Part shown: positions 45,037 through 54,039 of the stretch, one piece after another | Numbering within the stretch: position 1 is the first letter of the stretch | Layout of the letters: each line of letters opens with the position of its first letter | NCBI RefSeq assembly: GCF_010500865.1 | Contig: NZ_JAAAWN010000004.1 | Location: 62,001 to 126,000, forward strand | DNA length: 64,000 bases | From: Alteromonas profundi | GTDB taxonomy: Bacteria; Pseudomonadota; Gammaproteobacteria; Enterobacterales; Alteromonadaceae | Direction: 5' to 3' | The notes under the pieces: model-generated | Told to the model about the DNA's origin: nothing | Seen by the model: the letters and a program-made list of their open reading frames with translations, nothing else | Database searches by the model: none | Program-made: the position numbers and the translations under genes

Positions 45037-47097
45037 ATGTTTGCTCAAGCTTTACTCCCTTCTCGTATAGTGGTTTCCGCTTTCTTTTTTTGTCCACCCT
45101 TATTTGCCCTAGATGATGTACCTGAGGATGTAGAGCGCATCCGAATTAAAGGTGATGTACATGCGCAGGCAGGAGAATTTGTATCCGCATCGCAAGGGTG
45201 GGTATCTGGTGACACGTTAGTAGAGCGCCCTATGTTACGTACCGGCGAAATGCTGGAGTTTATTCCTGGTATGATGGTGACGCAGCACAGTGGTTCGGGT
45301 AAAGCTAACCAGTATTTTTTACGTGGCTTTAATCTCGATCACGGTACCGACTTTGCCGTAAGTGTTGATGGCATGCCAATTAACATGCGTAGCCATGGAC
45401 ATGGTCAAGGATACTCAGATTTGAACTTTGTGATCCCCGAACTAGTCGACAACTTAAGCTACTTTAAAGGGACCTACTACGCCAATATAGGTGATTTCTC
45501 TAGCGCCGGCGGTGCGTATTTTAATTTAAAAGATACACTCGACAATCAGCAGCTTTTTATTACCGCAGGGGAAGATAACTATCGTCGTGCAGTAAGTTTA
45601 AATAGCGCCCAAATTGGCCAAGCCACCGCCATTACAGCCATGGAGTATCAAACATATGATGGCCCATGGACCGACGTTAGCGAAGATGTCGAAAAGAAAA
45701 ACGCAAATTTGCGGGTTGTAACACCGCTCTTTGATGGCGAACTAAGTGTTACCGCGATGGCGTACGATAATGCGTGGAATGGCGCTGATCAGGTCCCAGC
45801 TCGGGCGGTTGCTGATGGGCTTATTGACCGGTTAGGCGCTATTGACGACGAAGTGGGCGGCGCATCCTCACGCTATAGTGTATCTGCAAACTATCAAAGC
45901 GATACATTCAACGCCAAAATGTACGCTATTGATACCGACTTATCCCTGTTTTCAAATTTCACCTACTTTCTCGATAGTCCAGACAATGGTGATCAATTTG
46001 AACAAACCGATGACCGCACTATTTATGGAGGCGAGTTATACACTACGTTCGGGTTGGCAGTTAATGATGCGAGTACTATCACTGTTGGCGGCCAATGGCG
46101 ATTTGATGACATTGATAATGTAGGACTATACCGTACCACGCATCTTATAAGAAACAACGTGATTCGAGAGGATACAATTCAAAGTCGTTCTTACGCTAGT
46201 TTTATCCAAGCCAATATTGCTATTAACGACGACCTAACCTTATCTTTAGGCGGGCGTTACGATTACCTCGATGTAAATGTAACAAGCAACTTAGCCCCAA
46301 ACAGTGGAAGCAAAAATGATGGCTTATCTACCTTAAAAGCGGCAGTTAAATATACTCTTAACGATACAATTACCGCCTTCGCCAATATTGGTGAAGGGTT
46401 TCACTCCAACGATGCACGTGGCGCTACCATAACGCAAGACACAGTAACAGGAGAGGCTATTGAGCCTGCGCCTTTGCTGGTCAAATCTTTAGGCTACGAG
46501 ACGGGCTTAAATTGGACCGACAACCAAACTTACAATGTTTCAGCAGCATTATGGCAGCTTGAGTTAGACAGCGAGCTGGTATATGTGGGTGATGCGGGTT
46601 TCACTGAAGCCAGTCGTCCTTCAAAACGATTCGGTGTTGAGCTAAGTGCGTATTATTGGATTAACCACCACTTCACTACTGACATTGAAGCTGCATGGAC
46701 CAAAGCGCGCTTTAGTGATTCATTGTCAGGAGAAGGCGAACATATTGATGGCACCGTACCTGTTGTAGTAAGCGCAGGGGGCGTCTGGTATCAGCAAAGC
46801 AATCAGCAAGGCCTAAGTTACACCTTACGTGCTCGTTATCTTAGTTCTCGCACAGTAGATAGCTTCGATAAAATATCGCCGCCTTCATCCTTTTTGCTAA
46901 ACACGCAGCTTGCCTACACAAAGGAAAGCTGGACACTAGGCTTAGAGGTGTTGAATTTACTTAATAGCGACGCTCACGACATCGACTATTATTATGCATC
47001 TCGGCTAACAGGGGAACCTGAAGAAGGTGTAGAAAACTTACATTATCATCCTGTTGAACCCCGAACAGTAAGGCTCTCTTTGGTATTCAGCTATTAA
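45037..47097 (+). CDS. TonB-dependent outer-membrane receptor
   Basis: 686-residue TonB-dependent transporter. A short signal peptide (cleaved near PPLFA) and a possible TonB-interaction segment (EDVERIRIKGD) come first. The plug domain (about 45-170) has EMLEFIPGMMV, NQYFLRGFNLDHGTDFAVSVDGMPINMRSHGHGQGYSD and SAGGAYFNLKD. A 22-strand-type barrel follows and ends in RLSLVFSY with a terminal aromatic, as outer-membrane insertion requires. The His-Gly-rich plug loop SHGHGQGYSD is conserved in a widespread subgroup whose substrate I cannot name. No exbB/exbD or ABC genes adjoin. It is a single gene with a terminator-like hairpin after it. Confidence 0.93.
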   Translation: MFAQALLPSRIVVSAFFFCPPLFALDDVPEDVERIRIKGDVHAQAGEFVSASQGWVSGDTLVERPMLRTGEMLEFIPGMMVTQHSGSGKANQYFLRGFNLDHGTDFAVSVDGMPINMRSHGHGQGYSDLNFVIPELVDNLSYFKGTYYANIGDFSSAGGAYFNLKDTLDNQQLFITAGEDNYRRAVSLNSAQIGQATAITAMEYQTYDGPWTDVSEDVEKKNANLRVVTPLFDGELSVTAMAYDNAWNGADQVPARAVADGLIDRLGAIDDEVGGASSRYSVSANYQSDTFNAKMYAIDTDLSLFSNFTYFLDSPDNGDQFEQTDDRTIYGGELYTTFGLAVNDASTITVGGQWRFDDIDNVGLYRTTHLIRNNVIREDTIQSRSYASFIQANIAINDDLTLSLGGRYDYLDVNVTSNLAPNSGSKNDGLSTLKAAVKYTLNDTITAFANIGEGFHSNDARGATITQDTVTGEAIEPAPLLVKSLGYETGLNWTDNQTYNVSAALWQLELDSELVYVGDAGFTEASRPSKRFGVELSAYYWINHHFTTDIEAAWTKARFSDSLSGEGEHIDGTVPVVVSAGGVWYQQSNQQGLSYTLRARYLSSRTVDSFDKISPPSSFLLNTQLAYTKESWTLGLEVLNLLNSDAHDIDYYYASRLTGEPEEGVENLHYHPVEPRTVRLSLVFSY

Positions 47098-47112
47098 GCA
47101 TAAAAGACACAT

Positions 47113-47159
47113 CAGGCCGCAAATGTATCATTGCGGCCTGCTGCTTTATTAAAGCAGCA
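47113..47159 (+). terminator. Two adjacent hairpins after the TonB receptor gene
   Basis: First stem CAGGCCGCAA (47113-47122) pairs with TTGCGGCCTG (47131-47140), 8-nt loop. A second, TGCTGCTTT/AAAGCAGCA (47139-47159), immediately follows. No T tract follows on the plus strand, so termination efficiency is uncertain. They separate the receptor from the sigma-54-controlled cluster. Confidence 0.65.
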
Positions 47160-47276
47160 AAAAATTCCTACCTCAATCAGCTCTTTAGTTACCCCATCAA
47201 TGGGCCTTCCTACGCCCTATAAATGATTATAATTTGCATCGATTGATTCCTTATGTCATCAATTGCCCTCTCGCGA

Positions 47277-47324
47277 TTTTTGTAAACCCCCTGTAAACAC
47301 CAAAAACAAAGGGTTACAAAAAAT
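47277..47324 (+). promoter_or_regulatory. TGTAAA-type repeats, candidate enhancer for the sigma-54 activator
   Basis: TTTTTGTAAACCC at its left end and GGGTTACAAAAA at its right end are inverted copies with one extra base. A further direct TGTAAAC lies at 47292-47298. TGTAAA-type half-sites are what TyrR-like activators bind, and the cluster's own activator has a TyrR-like C-terminal helix-turn-helix. The match is by eye. Confidence 0.5.
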
Positions 47325-47332
47325 TAACACTG

Positions 47333-47348
47333 TGGCCTGCTTGTTGCA
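47333..47348 (+). promoter_or_regulatory. Sigma-54 (-24/-12) promoter of the Fe-ADH operon
   Basis: TGGCCTG-N4-TTGCA keeps the invariant GG at -24 and GC at -12 with exact spacing against the TGGCACG-N4-TTGC consensus. The ATG of the first gene is 66 nt downstream. A sigma-54 activator is encoded third in the same cluster, which strongly supports function. Confidence 0.8.
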
Positions 47349-47414
47349 TTAGTAGCATTTGTAACATTTACCTAGCAACGAAGAACATAGTGACTCAGGG
47401 CGAAGCGAAAGAAT

Positions 47415-48563
47415 ATGCAAATAGCTTACTTTAAATCAGCGAAAAAATTGATTACTGGCAATGGTGCTATCAAAACTCTCACAGACGAGCTAGTTCGTCT
47501 TGGTATAAAGAATCCGGCGGTAATTACAGATAAAGGGGTAACCCAATCGGGGGGGCTCACAATTGTTACCGATCATTTGACTCCTGGCAGTTTCGTTATT
47601 TGTGATGACATTCCCCCTGAACCTGAAGTGTCTGTCATCGAAAGCTGTGTTGACAAACTGCGCGGCAAAAACGTTGACGGCGTTATTGCCGTCGGGGGAG
47701 GAAGTGCCATTGATAGCGCTAAGGCAATCGCTGTATCTATGGGGCTTAAGGGAAGCATCTCATCCCTGTTTGGGGAAGATAAAGTGTTGGCACGGGACAT
47801 TCCTCTTATCGCAATCCCCACCACCGCAGGAACCGGCTCTGAAGTGACCAATATCGCCATCCTTAGTGATCCAGAAGATCAACTTAAAAAAGGTATTGTA
47901 AGTGAATACCTGCTACCCGATGTTGCCATAGTAGCTGCAGAGATGACGGTTAGCTGCCCCGCGAATGTAACTGCTGCCAGCGGCGTGGATGCTTTGGTTC
48001 ATGCATTGGAAGCCTATTTATCTGTGAATGCAAGCGCGATAACAGATGCACTTGCAATAAAGGCAATCTCGTTAATTTATCCCGCGCTACCTAAAGCTTA
48101 TGCTGATGGCAGTGACTTAAAGGCCCGTGAAGCAATGGCCACAGGCAGTTTGCTTGCCGGGCTTGCCTTCGGAAACGCGGGCGTTGGCGCAGTGCATGCT
48201 CTCGCCTACCCCTTAGGAGGGCGTTTTCACCTTTCCCATGGAATGAGTAATGCCGTCATGTTACCCCATGTAATGAAAGTAAACGCTCAAGCGTGCCAGG
48301 CGCGTTTTGTGGATATTGCGAAAGCAATAGGGCTGGAAGTGCACAATAGGTCTGCCCAACAAATAACTGCGTCGGTATTAAACGCCATTGAGCAAATCTG
48401 CCGAGACGTTGAGATACCCGCCACGTTGCGTCATTTCGATATACCAGAGGAAGCTATTCCTACGCTAGCAATAGAAGCCAGTAAAGTGACGCGTTTGCTT
48501 CGAAATAACCCGCGAAAATTATCTGTCGAAGATATAGAAGGGATTTACCGCAGCGCCTTTTAA
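47415..48563 (+). CDS. Iron-containing alcohol dehydrogenase, possible 4-hydroxybutyrate dehydrogenase
   Basis: 382-residue NAD-dependent dehydrogenase of the group III iron-activated family. Nucleotide-binding VDGVIAVGGGSAIDSAKAIA near residues 88-107, IAIPTTAGTGSEVTN, and the metal-ligand region SGVDALVHALEAYLS with VHALAYPLGGRFHLSHG supplying Asp and His ligands. Length and layout match the 382-residue 4-hydroxybutyrate dehydrogenases, but family members also use other short alcohols or diols. First gene behind a sigma-54 promoter. The downstream semialdehyde dehydrogenase in the same unit would use its aldehyde product. Family secure, substrate inferred. Confidence 0.88.
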   Translation: MQIAYFKSAKKLITGNGAIKTLTDELVRLGIKNPAVITDKGVTQSGGLTIVTDHLTPGSFVICDDIPPEPEVSVIESCVDKLRGKNVDGVIAVGGGSAIDSAKAIAVSMGLKGSISSLFGEDKVLARDIPLIAIPTTAGTGSEVTNIAILSDPEDQLKKGIVSEYLLPDVAIVAAEMTVSCPANVTAASGVDALVHALEAYLSVNASAITDALAIKAISLIYPALPKAYADGSDLKAREAMATGSLLAGLAFGNAGVGAVHALAYPLGGRFHLSHGMSNAVMLPHVMKVNAQACQARFVDIAKAIGLEVHNRSAQQITASVLNAIEQICRDVEIPATLRHFDIPEEAIPTLAIEASKVTRLLRNNPRKLSVEDIEGIYRSAF

Positions 48564-48599
48564 CGCCAACGCCAACTACAACTAATAACGAGAATAACT

Positions 48600-49970
48600 A
48601 TGAGTAGCACCCCTTCAAGTCGTACGGAGTCATCGCCTTATTACGCGCTCGGGCCCTTTAAGATTCGACTGCCTTTTAAGCATTACCGCATTGAATGGCC
48701 AGACTATTTTCAGGGGCTGCTAATGTGCGCGGTAGATTTAGCTGCCATTCCGCTAATGACTGAACTATTAGGCATGCCGTTTGAGGCCGCTATTGCCATT
48801 GTAATGCTAAACGGCTTGTTATACCTCGTTCATCACCTTCTCGGCGACCCGGTTATCCCTGGCTGGATCACGCCAGCCATTCCATTGCTTATTGCTTATG
48901 TCGAGGCATTTAACCCTGGTGTAGACCGTATTCACGCGCTGATAGCCTTTCAGATGACCTTGGGCCTATTAGTGATGATACTGGGGCGAACGGGTATGGC
49001 CACTAAGGTTGTTCACATGATTCCAAATGCCATCAAGTCGGGCATTATCATTGGCGCCGGTATAGCCGCTATTGCTGTGGTATTCAAAGAAGGCGGGCGT
49101 TTCGATACTTATCCCATTACTATTTCAATTGCTGTGGGTGTCGCGTTCTACCTTATATTTTCCCGTCACTTTACCCAACTTCGCGACCACAACAAAATTT
49201 GGGCTATCGTGGGTAAATTAGGTGTGTTCCCCATCATTGTTTTAGCCGTCATTGTCGCGCCTTTAGTGGGCGAAACCCAGCTTCCTAATATCGAGTGGGG
49301 CATTACCCAGCCCGATTTCATATTGATGTGGACGCAATACACAGTATTTGGCGTAGGTTTCCCTCCCCCAATGATGTTTTTAACGGTACTTCCTACCGTA
49401 TTAGCGGCCTATATAGTGGTGTTCGGCGATGTGCTTCAAACTAAGGCCATTCTTGAAGAAGCTGATGAAATCCGACAAGACGAGGACATCGATTACGACG
49501 CCAATCGTTCACATTTAATTTTCGGTGGGCGCAACCTATTTATGAGCATTTTCGGACCAGATGTCACCATGTGTGGGCCGCTTTGGGCCGCCATGCAAGT
49601 GGTGGTTGTAGAGCGTTATAAACAAGGAACCATGGCGATGAAAAGTATTTTTGGTGGCTCTGGGTCGTTTCGCTGGGGAACCAATACCGGCTTGCTACTG
49701 CTTCCTATCGTTAGCTTGGTTCAACCCATACTTGGTGTTGCATTAGCACTTACTCTTCTTATACAAGGCTTCGTTAGTGTGAGAATTGGTGTAATGGAGT
49801 CTCGTTCTCAACGCGATTTAGGCATCGCCGGCGTTATCGCAGCTATTTTAACGATTAAGGGCGCCGCCTGGGCTTTTGCTATAGGCGTGGCACTTACCGC
49901 GCTTATTTATGGCAAAGACTTCTTTAAAGGCGAAGTCGACAATACGTTCAACAAACATTCTGGCCTGTGA
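48600..49970 (+). CDS. Polytopic membrane permease, NCS2-like
   Basis: 456-residue inner-membrane protein with about twelve helices and no signal peptide. Segments such as GLLYLVHHLLGDPVIPGWITPAIPLL, AIKSGIIIGAGIAAIAVVFKEGG and FGPDVTMCGPLWAAMQVV recall the xanthine/uracil (NCS2) fold, but not closely enough to name a substrate. I treat it as an uncharacterised member of that superfamily. It lies between the Fe-alcohol dehydrogenase (36 bp) and the sigma-54 activator (10 bp), so it most likely imports the substrate or inducer of this pathway. Confidence 0.75.
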   Translation: MSSTPSSRTESSPYYALGPFKIRLPFKHYRIEWPDYFQGLLMCAVDLAAIPLMTELLGMPFEAAIAIVMLNGLLYLVHHLLGDPVIPGWITPAIPLLIAYVEAFNPGVDRIHALIAFQMTLGLLVMILGRTGMATKVVHMIPNAIKSGIIIGAGIAAIAVVFKEGGRFDTYPITISIAVGVAFYLIFSRHFTQLRDHNKIWAIVGKLGVFPIIVLAVIVAPLVGETQLPNIEWGITQPDFILMWTQYTVFGVGFPPPMMFLTVLPTVLAAYIVVFGDVLQTKAILEEADEIRQDEDIDYDANRSHLIFGGRNLFMSIFGPDVTMCGPLWAAMQVVVVERYKQGTMAMKSIFGGSGSFRWGTNTGLLLLPIVSLVQPILGVALALTLLIQGFVSVRIGVMESRSQRDLGIAGVIAAILTIKGAAWAFAIGVALTALIYGKDFFKGEVDNTFNKHSGL

Positions 49971-49980
49971 GGTTAACACT

Positions 49981-51354
49981 ATGACTGTCGATTTAGACAC
50001 ACTTCAGCCTGTACTTGATGCGCTTCAGGATGGGGTATTTATTACTAACGGTGAAGGTATGGCTATCACCATAAATCATGCCTATGAACGTATTACTGGG
50101 TTGCAACGACATAAAATAGTGGGGCGCCATGTAAGCGAACTGGTAAAGCACAATGTGATTTCAAAATCAGTGAGCTTAGAAGTGATAAGAGAGCGCCAGC
50201 CAGTGACGTTGGTTCAAACCATTATGGGAGATCGCAAAATACTGGTTAGTGGGAATCCTATGTTCGATTCGCATGGTCACATTAAACAAGTTGTGCTGAA
50301 CGTACGAGACGTAACTGAACTGCTTAAAGCTAAACATGCTGAAGAACAGCTAGAACAAATCTTGAGTAAGTTTGAAGAATATAACAATGCACTGCCTAAC
50401 AAAAGCACGCATCCGGGTTTGTTAGTGGGTGAAAAGACCAAGGATTGTTATGCATTGGCGCGCAGAGTAGCGCCTACAAAAGTAAAAATACTAATACAGG
50501 GTGAAACCGGTACCGGAAAAACCCAATTGGCGCAGTATATTCACCAGGAAAGCGACAGGTCTGCTAACCCCTTTATGGCACTAAATTGCGCAGCAATGCC
50601 TGAGGGCCTAATAGAGGCCGAGCTTTTTGGCTATGTGCCTGGGGCCTTCACCGGCGCATCAAACAAAGGTAAAGCTGGCCTATTAGAAGTAGCAAATGGT
50701 GGAACACTGTTTCTCGACGAGATTGGCGATCTTCCCCTATCGCTACAAGCAAAATTGTTGAAAGTAATTGAAGACAATAAATACTTACCTATAGGCGGGA
50801 CCAAACTGAAGTCGACCAATGTACGCATTATCACTGCTACTCATCACGACCTTACCTCGGCCATTGCACAAGGAAAGTTTAGAGAAGATCTTTATTATAG
50901 AATCAGTGTTTTGCCGCTTAAGTTACTTCCTCTTCGACAGCGACAAGAAGAAATACTTCCCTTATTCGAACATTTCCTCACGCAATTTTGCGAGCAATAT
51001 CATTGCGTTAGAACCCTTTCCAGTGAAGCCAGAGAACTCATTATGCAGCATTCCTGGCCTGGCAATATTCGTGAACTGAAAAACACAGCAGAACGGTTGG
51101 TCGTTTCCACTACCGAAAACGAAATTGAAGTAAAAGATTTGCCGGAAAACCTTCGTTATATCAATACACCTACTTCGGAGGTATTTGGAGGGTCGTTGAA
51201 AGACCAAGTTAAAGCGTTGGAGTCCAGACTTATCGAAAGCGCACTACACCAGTACGGCACTACCCGTGCAGCAGCGCAAGCACTAGGAATTAATCAGTCG
51301 ACGCTTGTGAAAAAACGTCAAACATTACGCAACGAAAATAAGGTGTATTCGTGA
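49981..51354 (+). CDS. PAS-containing sigma-54-dependent activator
   Basis: 457-residue enhancer-binding protein. Start at ATG 49981 with GAGG 8 nt before it; an upstream in-frame extension lies inside the permease gene. PAS sensor about 5-115 (LDALQDGVFITNGEGMAITINHAYERITGL). AAA+ domain about 145-375: Walker A GETGTGKT, the sigma-54 contact loop GAFTGA intact, Walker B GGTLFLDEIGDLP, and the R-finger region in FREDLYYRISVLPL. The C-terminal helix-turn-helix (YGTTRAAAQALGINQSTLVKKRQTL) resembles the TyrR type. No receiver domain, so it senses a ligand. It overlaps the aldehyde dehydrogenase start by 4 bp and should control the promoter at 47333. Confidence 0.92.
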   Translation: MTVDLDTLQPVLDALQDGVFITNGEGMAITINHAYERITGLQRHKIVGRHVSELVKHNVISKSVSLEVIRERQPVTLVQTIMGDRKILVSGNPMFDSHGHIKQVVLNVRDVTELLKAKHAEEQLEQILSKFEEYNNALPNKSTHPGLLVGEKTKDCYALARRVAPTKVKILIQGETGTGKTQLAQYIHQESDRSANPFMALNCAAMPEGLIEAELFGYVPGAFTGASNKGKAGLLEVANGGTLFLDEIGDLPLSLQAKLLKVIEDNKYLPIGGTKLKSTNVRIITATHHDLTSAIAQGKFREDLYYRISVLPLKLLPLRQRQEEILPLFEHFLTQFCEQYHCVRTLSSEARELIMQHSWPGNIRELKNTAERLVVSTTENEIEVKDLPENLRYINTPTSEVFGGSLKDQVKALESRLIESALHQYGTTRAAAQALGINQSTLVKKRQTLRNENKVYS

Positions 51355-52799
51355 CTTTAAAATCTATTTCAATATTTAGGGACAAGTGCCTTCTCAATGG
51401 AAAGTGGCAAGCGGGCGAAATCACTATGGCGGTAGACAACCCGTCCACCGGCGAAATTATTGCACGGGTTCCCTCTATGGGAGCAGAAGAGACAAATAAG
51501 GCTATTGAGCATGCTGCCCAAGCTTTTACCTCTTGGCGTAAAACGTCACCAAGCGAAAGAGCATACATACTGCGTCAATGGTATCAGCTGATTCTAAATG
51601 CTAAGGCGTCGTTGGCACACATTATGTCATGCGAGCAAGGCAAGCCCCTAACAGAAGCGAGTGCTGAAATTGAATATGCGGCAAGCTATGTACTGTGGTT
51701 TGCAGAAGAAGCCATGCGTGTTCAAGGTGAAGTATTAAGTAGCGCCAATAATCAACAGCGCCTCATAGTGACTCGCGCACCGGTAGGTGTATGTGCCGCC
51801 ATTACTCCGTGGAACTTTCCCGCCGCCATGATTACCCGCAAAGTGGCGCCAGCTTTAGCTAGTGGTTGCACAATGGTTGTAAAACCGGCCCAGCAAACAC
51901 CGCTTACCGCACTGGCGCTAGGAGAGCTCGCAAATCAGGCTGGAATACCGCCGGGTGTCTTGCAAATAATTACCGGCGAGGCTACAGCAATTGGCGGTGC
52001 AATGACCGCTAATTCAATAGTTAAAAAACTCAGCTTTACCGGCTCAACAAAGATTGGCTCGTTACTTATGCGCCAATGCGCTAACGATGTAAAAAAACTT
52101 TCACTAGAGCTTGGTGGCAATGCGCCCTTTATTGTTTTTGATAAAGGCGATGTAGCACATGCGGTAGCAGAGTTAATGAAAGCAAAGTTTCGAAATGCAG
52201 GCCAAACTTGTATTTCGCCAAACCGAGTATATGTGCAAAAAACGGTAAAAGAACCCTTTACCCGAGCGCTCGTTGACGCCGTTTCAAAATTAAAACTGGG
52301 CGATGGACTAGACCCCAAAACCACTATTGGCCCTTTGATTGACGAGGCTGCGGTGCAAAAAGTAGAGGCGCATATTGCCAACGCTCAAACGTTAGGTGCT
52401 CGGGTGCTGTGCGGCGGAAAACGCCTGGAAAGCCAGCGCAATTGGTTTGAGCCTACTATTTTAGATGGCGTTGCTACCAATGCCCAGTGCATCGAAGAAG
52501 AAACGTTTGGCCCCCTCGTTCCGCTAGTGATATTCGATACCGAAGAAGAGGTAATTGCTCTGGCAAACAACACGCCCTTCGGCCTAGCCGCTTATCTATT
52601 TTCTGATGATATCCATCAAGTAGAGCGTGTAGTGAATGAAATAGAAAGCGGCATGATTGGTATTAACACCGGTGTAATCTCAGCCGCTAATGCGCCCTTT
52701 GGCGGTGTAAAGGCCAGTGGCCTTGGTCGCGAAGGGGCACACATTGGCATAGAAGAATACCTAGAAATGAAATATCAGTGTTATGGGCATAAAGCCTAA
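51351..52799 (+). CDS. gabD: Succinate-semialdehyde dehydrogenase (GabD-like)
   Basis: 482-residue NAD(P)-dependent aldehyde dehydrogenase. The length equals that of E. coli GabD and the sequence parallels it throughout: ITPWNFPAAMITRKVAPALASGCTMVVKPA (cofactor binding), KLSFTGSTKIG, LELGGNAPFIVFD with the catalytic Glu, and KFRNAGQTCISPNRVYVQ with the catalytic Cys. The end reads FGGVKASGLGREGAHIGIEEYLEMKY. It oxidises succinate semialdehyde to succinate, feeding the TCA cycle. Coupled by a 4-bp overlap to the sigma-54 activator. No gabT aminotransferase is nearby, which favours entry from 4-hydroxybutyrate over GABA. Confidence 0.9.
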   Translation: MTLKSISIFRDKCLLNGKWQAGEITMAVDNPSTGEIIARVPSMGAEETNKAIEHAAQAFTSWRKTSPSERAYILRQWYQLILNAKASLAHIMSCEQGKPLTEASAEIEYAASYVLWFAEEAMRVQGEVLSSANNQQRLIVTRAPVGVCAAITPWNFPAAMITRKVAPALASGCTMVVKPAQQTPLTALALGELANQAGIPPGVLQIITGEATAIGGAMTANSIVKKLSFTGSTKIGSLLMRQCANDVKKLSLELGGNAPFIVFDKGDVAHAVAELMKAKFRNAGQTCISPNRVYVQKTVKEPFTRALVDAVSKLKLGDGLDPKTTIGPLIDEAAVQKVEAHIANAQTLGARVLCGGKRLESQRNWFEPTILDGVATNAQCIEEETFGPLVPLVIFDTEEEVIALANNTPFGLAAYLFSDDIHQVERVVNEIESGMIGINTGVISAANAPFGGVKASGLGREGAHIGIEEYLEMKYQCYGHKA

Positions 52800-52876
52800 A
52801 CACGGGTGTGAAGGACGTGCCTGTAAGGGTCGCCACTTTGGCCTTAACAGGAAATAAATAATAATAGGAGAACGTT

Positions 52877-53932
52877 ATGTTAAACATGAAGAAAACCTGC
52901 CTAACTCTAGGCAGTATTGCGACAATTATGGGGTTAGCTTTGGCAGGAACCGCAACTGCCTATGCGGCAACTCAACAAAGTCCCATACAAACGCTGCAAC
53001 AAGATATGCCTAAAAACTGGGGAAAGTGGGGACAGGACGATGAAATTGGCGCCCTGAATTACCTTGATAGCAAGCAGGTTATGCGCGGGTTAGCTGCGGT
53101 GCAAAAAGGTGAAAAATTCATGCTACAACTTCCCATGGTTCATGGTGTTGGCCCAGTATTCCCAGGTCGAGTGCCGGTAATGCATTTTATGTCACAAGAT
53201 GAAGGACTTTATTCCTCCAACAAATCAGCGCCCTTAGACGGTGGTATGAAATACTCTGATGATGCGGTTTTCATGTACTTACAAGGCACAACCCACGTAG
53301 ATGCGCTTGGCCATGCCTGGTATGGCAACGAGGTTTACAATGGTAAATCGTCAGATACTACGGTACATGGCCATAGCTATGTAAGTATCGACAAGTTAGG
53401 TGAACAGGGCATAGTAGGCCGCGGTATTCTATTAGATATTGGCCGTTTAAAAGGCGACACTAATCACCGCTTAGCGCCTAATGCATGTGTAACTCTTGAT
53501 GATATTAAGTCTGCACAGAAAGCCCAAAACGTGAATGTCGAGAAACGAGATATATTGGTTATTCGCACGGGGTCGATGGGCCGCTTCTACGACGAAAAAG
53601 ATGCCAAGAACTGGTCGGCACTTACCGAACCTGGCCTGTGTTATAGCAAAGAGCTTGTAAGATGGATTGCCGATATGGAAATTCCTGTGATTGCCGCAGA
53701 TAACCTCGCAATAGAAAAGTCCTTTCAAACCATCAACGGTCAAGACTATGTAATTCCCCTACACGGCGCGTTAATCCGTGATCTTGGCGTGGTACTAACC
53801 GAACTTTATTGGCTGGATGATCTTGCCAAAGCTAGCGCGGATGATGGCCAATATACCTTTTTCTTTTCGGCAACCCCGATGAAAATGGAAGGTGGCACTG
53901 GCTCCCCCGTTAACCCTCTGGTAATCCGCTAA
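52877..53932 (+). CDS. Secreted cyclase-family metal-dependent hydrolase
   Basis: 351 residues with a signal peptide (hydrophobic IATIMGLALAGTATAYA, cleavage after AYA). Mature protein is a cyclase-family (PF04199) hydrolase, the group that includes kynurenine formamidase and isatin hydrolase. The metal-binding motif is QGTTHVDALGHAWYGNEVYNG at about residue 137 (H-x-D-x3-H), and the second catalytic region is HGHSYVSIDKLGEQGIVGRGILLDI. These enzymes open cyclic amides, imides or esters with a Zn or Mn site. Periplasmic location in this cluster suggests ring opening of an imported cyclic compound before oxidation. GGAGAAC precedes the ATG. Substrate unknown. Confidence 0.85.
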   Translation: MLNMKKTCLTLGSIATIMGLALAGTATAYAATQQSPIQTLQQDMPKNWGKWGQDDEIGALNYLDSKQVMRGLAAVQKGEKFMLQLPMVHGVGPVFPGRVPVMHFMSQDEGLYSSNKSAPLDGGMKYSDDAVFMYLQGTTHVDALGHAWYGNEVYNGKSSDTTVHGHSYVSIDKLGEQGIVGRGILLDIGRLKGDTNHRLAPNACVTLDDIKSAQKAQNVNVEKRDILVIRTGSMGRFYDEKDAKNWSALTEPGLCYSKELVRWIADMEIPVIAADNLAIEKSFQTINGQDYVIPLHGALIRDLGVVLTELYWLDDLAKASADDGQYTFFFSATPMKMEGGTGSPVNPLVIR

Positions 53933-53946
53933 CTCCTTTACCTCCA

Positions 53947-54000
53947 CAGCTTTCCTTGTTCGTTATAGAGCCATCGTAAGATGGCTTGACGGGAAAGCTG
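53947..54000 (+). promoter_or_regulatory. Nested hairpin between the cyclase and porin genes
   Basis: Outer stem CAGCTTTCC (53947-53955) with GGAAAGCTG (53992-54000). Inner stem AGCCATC (53969-53975) with GATGGCT (53980-53986), closed by a GTAA tetraloop. No T tract follows. It could be an attenuating terminator, a processing or stability element, or an intercistronic RNA structure that sets porin expression relative to the enzymes. Confidence 0.6.
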
Positions 54001-54039
54001 CGCCCGAAATATGAATAATTCTAATAATTAGGACACCAC

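Larger units (their letters stand above)
47098..47414 (+). other. 317-bp control region of the Fe-ADH cluster
   Basis: Holds the receptor-gene hairpins on its left, then A+T-rich DNA, a TGTAAA-type inverted repeat (about 47277-47324) and a sigma-54 promoter (47333-47348). A 66-nt leader to the ATG at 47415 follows. No protein-like frame is present. Confidence 0.7.
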
